Shown here: one piece after another, positions 4,577-8,732 of the stretch | Layout: every line of letters begins with the position of its first letter | How positions within the stretch are numbered: the stretch's first letter is position 1 | From: Treponema sp. | Lineage (GTDB): Bacteria; Spirochaetota; Spirochaetia; Treponematales; Treponemataceae | Assembly (NCBI GenBank): GCA_017613485.1 | Contig: JAGADS010000354.1 | Location: 1-8,732, forward strand | Length of the DNA stretch: 8,732 bases | Direction of reading: 5' to 3' | Translations under genes and position numbers: made by a program | The notes under the pieces: generated by a model | The model's database searches: none | The model's input: only the letters and a program-made list of their open reading frames with translations | What the model was told of the DNA's origin: nothing

Positions 4577-6088
4577 ATGAATCTTCTTCAAAAACTAAAG
4601 GAAACTGTTTTATCCGTACTTCCGATAATGGCGCTTGTCCTCCTTCTGGGGCTTACTGTGGTTCCGCTTGGAGGTGAGTTGATTGTCCGTTTTATAATCG
4701 GCGGCATTTTACTTATGCTGGGGCTTACGCTTTTCCTGCAGGGTGTGGACATAGGCATTCTTCCAATCGGCGAGAAAATAGGCTCTTCCCTTACCTCTAA
4801 ACGAAATCTTGCACTTCTGCTTGGCGCGTCCTTTGTCATTGGCTTTATGGTGACTGTGGCGGAACCTGATGTCCAAGTGCTTGCAGGTCAGATTCAGAAA
4901 GTTGTTTCTTCTGTCAACCGCTGGGCAATGGTGATTATGATTGCTTCCGGGGTTGCTGTCTTCATGACTCTGGGGCTTTTGAGGACAATGCTCAACTGGC
5001 CGCTTTCTGTTGTATTGATTATTGCCTACGTGCTTTTGTTTACCCTTGCATTCTTGTGTCCCAGGGAATATCAGGCTGTGGCGTTTGATTCCGGGGGTGC
5101 TACTACAGGTCCCATGACGGTTCCATTCATCATGGCACTGGGTGTCGGTGTTGCGGCTGTACGTTCGGGAGACAAGAAAAATCATCATGACAGCTCGGAG
5201 GATTCTTTCGGCTTAACAGGCATCGCTTCAATAGGTCCTATTGCGGCTGTGTGCGTGTACGGCCTTATAAATTCAGGAAATGCAAATGCTCAGGTGGAAG
5301 CGACTGATGTGGCAGTAAGTAAAATCGGTGCCGCTGCGAAATTCCTAGGGCTTGTTCCTCATGTGCTGAAGGAAGTCTCTCTTGCACTTCTTCCTCTCCT
5401 TGTGATGTTTGCAGTGTTTCAGATTACCCTCCTCAAATTGCCCAAAGGTCAGATACGAAGGACGGTTCTTGGTCTTGCCTACAGTTTCGTGGGGCTATCG
5501 CTTTTCCTGCTTGGTGTGAACGGCGGTTTCATGGATGCAGGTCAGACCCTGGGAATGAAGCTGGGATCCCTTGCTCAGGGGGGATTCTCCGGTTACACGG
5601 TCCTGCTTGTTTTGTCTGCCCTGTTCTTTGGTGCCATCGTTGTGTGTGCCGAGCCTGCCGTGTGGGTTCTTACGGAGCAGGTAGAGGATCTTTCCAGCGG
5701 AAACATAAGTCGAAGGGCTATGCTTACTGCTCTTTCTGCGGGTGTTGCGGTTTCCGTGTCTCTAAGTGTTGTACGCGGACTCTTGGGATTTAACCTGTGG
5801 TTCATCCTTGTTCCGGGATATGCCATTGCTCTTGTGCTTACATTTTTCTGCCCCAGGATGTTTACGGCTGTTGCATTCGATTCAGGCGGTGTTGCAAGCG
5901 GTCCCATGACTAGCACGTTCATACTCTCGTTTACCCTGGGTGCCTCAAGTGCATCTGGAGGAAATCCTGTTACCGATGCCTTTGGTGTTATTGCTCTTGT
6001 TGCCATGACTCCCCTTATTGCAATTCAGATTCTTGGAATATCATATAAATTCAAATTACGCAGAATAAAGAAAACGGAGGCCGCATGA
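4577..6088 (+). CDS. Double-DUF1538 integral membrane protein, putative transporter
   Basis: A 503-residue inner-membrane protein made of two homologous DUF1538 halves, about 1-235 and 265-495. Matching motifs recur with an offset near 260: LFLQGVDIG (52) and LFLLGVNGG (309); AEPDVQVL (95) and AEPAVWVL (358); CPREYQAVAFDSGG (161) and CPRMFTAVAFDSGG (425); each FDSGG is followed by a TTGPM or ASGPM loop; DSFG (209) and DAFG (467). The conserved acidic AEP and FDSGG elements within membrane segments suggest a substrate path with twofold pseudosymmetry. A polar loop KKNHHDSSEDS (200-210) lies between membrane segments. The next gene is a P-II protein overlapping by ATGA, which argues for a P-II-gated transporter; the substrate is unknown. 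It starts 19 bp after luxS without a recognisable Shine-Dalgarno, only an A-rich stretch. The start agrees with the usual N-terminus of the family. Confidence 0.85.
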   Translation: MNLLQKLKETVLSVLPIMALVLLLGLTVVPLGGELIVRFIIGGILLMLGLTLFLQGVDIGILPIGEKIGSSLTSKRNLALLLGASFVIGFMVTVAEPDVQVLAGQIQKVVSSVNRWAMVIMIASGVAVFMTLGLLRTMLNWPLSVVLIIAYVLLFTLAFLCPREYQAVAFDSGGATTGPMTVPFIMALGVGVAAVRSGDKKNHHDSSEDSFGLTGIASIGPIAAVCVYGLINSGNANAQVEATDVAVSKIGAAAKFLGLVPHVLKEVSLALLPLLVMFAVFQITLLKLPKGQIRRTVLGLAYSFVGLSLFLLGVNGGFMDAGQTLGMKLGSLAQGGFSGYTVLLVLSALFFGAIVVCAEPAVWVLTEQVEDLSSGNISRRAMLTALSAGVAVSVSLSVVRGLLGFNLWFILVPGYAIALVLTFFCPRMFTAVAFDSGGVASGPMTSTFILSFTLGASSASGGNPVTDAFGVIALVAMTPLIAIQILGISYKFKLRRIKKTEAA

Positions 6089-6732
6089 CAGATTTTGCTT
6101 TGATTGTGTCCATAGTCTCGCACGGGAAACAGGAGCTTGTGACAGGTTCTGCTGTAAAGGCAGGAAGCTTTGGCGGTACAACACTCAAGGGGCGGGGCAT
6201 AAGCTCCAACTCCATTGTAGCCGCTCTTGGAATTGACAGCGCAAAGGATGTTGTCTATACAGTATGCCAGCGCTCACAGGAAGAGAAAATCAGGAACAGC
6301 ATAATTCAGGGACTTTCAAATGAAAAAAAACATACAGGCTGTATTTTTACCGTAGCCACAGATTCACTTCACAGGAAAGAAGGTCTTGAAATCGAACAGG
6401 GGGAAACAGACATGAGCCAGAATTTCACACACGACGTAATCAACGTGATAGTCAACAGGGGATTTGCAGATGATGTAATGGATGCGGTCAGAAAAGCTGG
6501 TGCAGGCGGTGGAACTGTAATCAACGCACGTGGAACTGCCCGCGAGGATGATGAGCGTTTTTTTGGAATGCACATTGTTCCCGAAAAGGAAATGCTTATT
6601 ATTGTGGTTGAGCATTCAATCAAGGAAAAGGTGATGAATGCAATCCAGAATCTTGAATGCCTTTCTGAGCCTGGAAGCGGAATCGTCTACACAATGCCTG
6701 CTGAATCATTTGCACCGCTGGGTAAAAAATGA
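6085..6732 (+). CDS. Tandem P-II (GlnB-like) signalling protein
   Basis: A 215-residue cytoplasmic protein with two P-II-like domains, about 3-93 and 116-206, joined by a polar linker. Each has the ferredoxin-like pattern: FALIVSIVSHGKQELVTGSA with AGSFGGTTLKGRG in the first, and HDVINVIVNRGFADDVMDAV with AGAGGGTVINARG in the second. Each then has a T-loop and a final strand (GCIFTVATDSL; GIVYTMPAESF). The second domain keeps a longer T-loop (TAREDDERFFGMHIVPEKE). Neither half has the uridylylated Tyr context or the TGxxGDGK B-loop of GlnB, so this is a divergent member, probably binding a nucleotide between subunits. ATGA overlap with the DUF1538 gene and GGAGG at 6076-6080 show translational coupling. 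The likely job is gating the neighbouring membrane protein. Ligand unknown. The trimeric P-II architecture with fused domains would need an altered assembly. Confidence 0.85.
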   Translation: MTDFALIVSIVSHGKQELVTGSAVKAGSFGGTTLKGRGISSNSIVAALGIDSAKDVVYTVCQRSQEEKIRNSIIQGLSNEKKHTGCIFTVATDSLHRKEGLEIEQGETDMSQNFTHDVINVIVNRGFADDVMDAVRKAGAGGGTVINARGTAREDDERFFGMHIVPEKEMLIIVVEHSIKEKVMNAIQNLECLSEPGSGIVYTMPAESFAPLGKK

Positions 6733-7625
6733 CACTTGTGCCTTCAACCGAAAAAGACTTCAACACTGTTTCTTTTCTTGAATTCCTTAGGGAAGAATCA
6801 AATGGTAAAATTCAACTTGAAGATGAAAAAGTTTTTATAGCAGAATCCGTTGACTCAACAAGCACAAGGCTCAAAGCACTTTTGAATGAATCAGGTCCGC
6901 TGTTTGATGATGAGGGAAATCTTTCTTCAACCGGGAAAAAACTTCACAAGACAATCCTTGCATCTGCATCACAAAGCTCTGGATATGGCAGGTTAAGCAG
7001 GAGCTTTTATTCCCTAAAAAACGACGGCATTTATTTTTCGTTCATCTATATTCCAAAGTCCGAAGTCATTAATCCCGCGTTTTATACTGTATCATCTGCC
7101 GTTGCAGTATCTCTTGCGGTGGAAGAACTTCTTGATGTAAAAACCTCTATAAAATGGGTAAACGATGTTTTTGTTGACGGAAAAAAGGTCTGCGGCATCT
7201 TGAGCGAAGGCTATTGTCCCCCGAATGCAGGAAAAATTCAGGCTATGGTAATCGGCATAGGAATCAACCTGCACACAGAAAGCTCTACTCTTCCGGATGA
7301 AATCAAGGACACTGCCGGTGGAATACTTGATTCAAGCAGGAAAATAAACTGCAACAGGGCACAGCTCCTTGCAAAGGTCATGGCAAATTGCATTGAATAT
7401 CTTGACGGTGGAAATGAAGCGTGGAAAAATGTTGTCGCAGAATACAAAAAACGCTCGTATCTTGACGGTAAGACAATAAGGGTAACGCCCATCGTCGGTC
7501 AGGACAAAGGCTCATATCATGCAAAAGTGCTTGGCATTACAGACAAAGCGGAGCTTGAAGTTGAATGTGAGGATGGTTCAATTAAAAAACTGTCTACCGG
7601 TGAAGTGACTTTACACCAGAACTAG
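6729..7625 (+). CDS. birA: Biotin--[acetyl-CoA-carboxylase] ligase
   Basis: BirA joins biotin to ATP and transfers it to a lysine of biotin carboxyl carrier proteins. In this 298-residue protein ESVDSTSTRLK (39-49) is the biotin-loop motif, KWVNDVFVDGKKVCGILSE (142-160) contains the catalytic lysine K142 and the conserved GIL.E strand, and GIGIN (176-180) closes the active site. Residues 245-295 form the SH3-like C-terminal domain. There is no N-terminal helix-turn-helix, so it is a non-regulatory (group I) ligase. Two oddities: the adenylate-binding loop, usually GRGRRG, is GYGRLSR (85-91), and about 15-20 extra residues (LFDDEGNLSSTGKKLH, 58-73) precede it. The gene starts at an ATGA overlap with the P-II gene with only a weak ribosome site, so it is translationally coupled. 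Lipoate ligases share the fold but KWVND and GIL.E favour BirA. Confidence 0.88.
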   Translation: MTLVPSTEKDFNTVSFLEFLREESNGKIQLEDEKVFIAESVDSTSTRLKALLNESGPLFDDEGNLSSTGKKLHKTILASASQSSGYGRLSRSFYSLKNDGIYFSFIYIPKSEVINPAFYTVSSAVAVSLAVEELLDVKTSIKWVNDVFVDGKKVCGILSEGYCPPNAGKIQAMVIGIGINLHTESSTLPDEIKDTAGGILDSSRKINCNRAQLLAKVMANCIEYLDGGNEAWKNVVAEYKKRSYLDGKTIRVTPIVGQDKGSYHAKVLGITDKAELEVECEDGSIKKLSTGEVTLHQN

Positions 7626-8732
7626 CGCTTATCCCTTATGAATGCCTTGTGCAGACGGTCACTGAGCTGCTGAAGCTCTTCCTCAGAATTAACACCGAAT
7701 TCAGAGAGAATTGAAGGCTCAAACTGGCTGTAATCAACGATTCCCTCGTGCACATGAGAAAGCAAATCAGAGACATAAACGATTCCAGTAAGCTTGCGGT
7801 ATTCCTCGGGTGCTGACAGTGGCTCGTGGTGATAGCGGATTACGTTGACGATAACAGGCGGGAAATTCCACTTTTCCGCAATCTTTGCTCCGATTTCTCC
7901 GTGGTTTACACCGGCTACCATGCGTTCAAAAAGTATGGGGCTTACACCGTGCTCCTCACACTGCTTGTAAATCTGTTCCATTGTATCTGACTGAGCATTC
8001 TCAAAAACCAGCTTACCCATATCATGCAGAAGGCCGCATACATAGCTGTCGTCTATAAGTGCCCTCTCATTGGCTCCACGACAAAGGCTACGGGCAAGAT
8101 TATATGAGTAGAATGCGACACAATAAGAGTGATCCCAGAGTGCCTTTCCGTTTTCATCCTCACTACCAGGTAATGCCTGAATTGAACCGATAGAGAACAG
8201 GATGTTCTTGATTCCACGCAGACCTGCAAGTTTTACTGCTTCTCCAATTGAATGGCATGGACTTGCAAGACCAAAGGCGGCTGAGTTGACCATGCGAAGA
8301 AGCTCGGCGGTAAGTGAAACATCGTTGGATATCTTCTGTGCAATATCGCTCATCTTGCTGTTGGGATCGTTTATGACACGGTTTACTTCGGTTATGTTCT
8401 CCGGGAATTCTGGAAGTCCGTCAATCAGCTTTACAAAGTTTTCTGAAAGCTCGGTTATATTGTCCTGCATTTCCTTGCTGAACGGCAAAATGAGTCTTGT
8501 GATAGTCTCTCCGTTTTCGCTCAGGACCTGATAGTTTTCGTCGGTGAGACCGATTTTCTTGAGGACAAGAATCATGATTACAAGACCAAGGCCTGCTCCT
8601 TCAGAATCGTCCAGAAGCTGTGCAAGGCCTTCCTCGACAGATTTGTACTGCTGGGCACGTGTAACCTTGTCATGAATGCGCTTGTACTCAAAAGCAGTGA
8701 GCTCTGCCTTGTTGCGTACCTCAATCTTTACG
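7622..8732 (-). CDS. HDOD domain protein with N-terminal kinase-type ATPase remnant, partial at 5' end
   Basis: The minus-strand frame is open to the window edge. The ATG at 8575 is internal, because 52 sense codons precede it and read SVEEGLAQLLDDSEGAGLGL, then VIMILVLKKIGL. GAGLGL is the G2 box of a histidine-kinase-type ATPase domain, and NGETITRLILP looks like that domain's last strand. Counting from the ATG at 8575, residues about 45-250 form an HDOD domain: LPEFPENITEVNRVINDPNS, KISNDVSLTAELLRMVNSAA, and LKxAGLRGIKNIL-type helix AVKLAGLRGIKNILFSIG. H149 (WDHS) and H184-D185 (LLHDMGK) suggest the HD metal site is kept, unlike in most HDOD proteins. It is a cytoplasmic signalling protein; in spirochetes relatives accompany motility or stress control. 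It is convergent with birA and overlaps it by four bases. Enzymatic activity cannot be decided from sequence. Confidence 0.85.
   Translation of the reverse strand, partial: VKIEVRNKAELTAFEYKRIHDKVTRAQQYKSVEEGLAQLLDDSEGAGLGLVIMILVLKKIGLTDENYQVLSENGETITRLILPFSKEMQDNITELSENFVKLIDGLPEFPENITEVNRVINDPNSKMSDIAQKISNDVSLTAELLRMVNSAAFGLASPCHSIGEAVKLAGLRGIKNILFSIGSIQALPGSEDENGKALWDHSYCVAFYSYNLARSLCRGANERALIDDSYVCGLLHDMGKLVFENAQSDTMEQIYKQCEEHGVSPILFERMVAGVNHGEIGAKIAEKWNFPPVIVNVIRYHHEPLSAPEEYRKLTGIVYVSDLLSHVHEGIVDYSQFEPSILSEFGVNSEEELQQLSDRLHKAFIRDKR

Noticed and set aside
4709..5188. Minus-strand 159-codon frame inside the DUF1538 gene
   Set aside because: Low-complexity H/N/K-rich shadow of a hydrophobic membrane-protein gene.
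5593..6006. Minus-strand 137-codon frame
   Set aside because: Thr/Arg/Pro-rich shadow of the second DUF1538 half; no family features.

Overview
The window looks like chromosomal DNA of a host-associated spirochete, most likely a gut or rumen Treponema. This rests on protein style (HDOD protein with a kinase-type ATPase end, a BspA-like leucine-rich-repeat protein with an FAQ signal-peptide end, a DUF1538/P-II pair) and on base composition. No rRNA or other marker is present, so the genus is an inference.

Layout. (1) 1-742: the 3' end of a hypoxanthine/uracil-type DNA glycosylase, then a scar where two gene remnants run away from one junction: a GNAT acetyltransferase C-terminus on the minus strand and an unidentified C-terminus on the plus strand ending in a terminator. 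(2) 743-960: AT-rich spacer with two nested pairs of direct repeats. (3) 961-2958: an XRE repressor-like gene divergent from a secreted leucine-rich-repeat protein, with a strong promoter and a perfect 12-bp inverted repeat at the LRR transcription start. The LRR reading frame stays open for 115 codons after its TAA and the extension looks like real protein. (4) 2959-3974: a compact three-gene unit, DUF3990 (ADP-ribosyltransferase-like), a 75-residue helical protein and DUF3791. The genes overlap and appear to be driven by an extended -10 promoter that predicts a leaderless mRNA; this is the best candidate here for a poorly described toxin-antitoxin-like system. (5) 4029-7625: a GC-richer operon of luxS, a double-DUF1538 membrane protein, a double-domain P-II protein and birA. 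(6) 7622-8732: a minus-strand HDOD protein, cut by the window end, whose stop codon shares a CTAG with the birA stop.

How they fit together. Regions 1-4 are AT-rich accessory DNA with decay and module insertion. Region 5 is a housekeeping operon: LuxS recycles S-ribosylhomocysteine, BirA biotinylates carboxylases, and between them sits a transporter-like protein with an adjacent P-II sensor. Both of these are internally duplicated, which suggests matched stoichiometry. The transported substrate cannot be read from the sequence.
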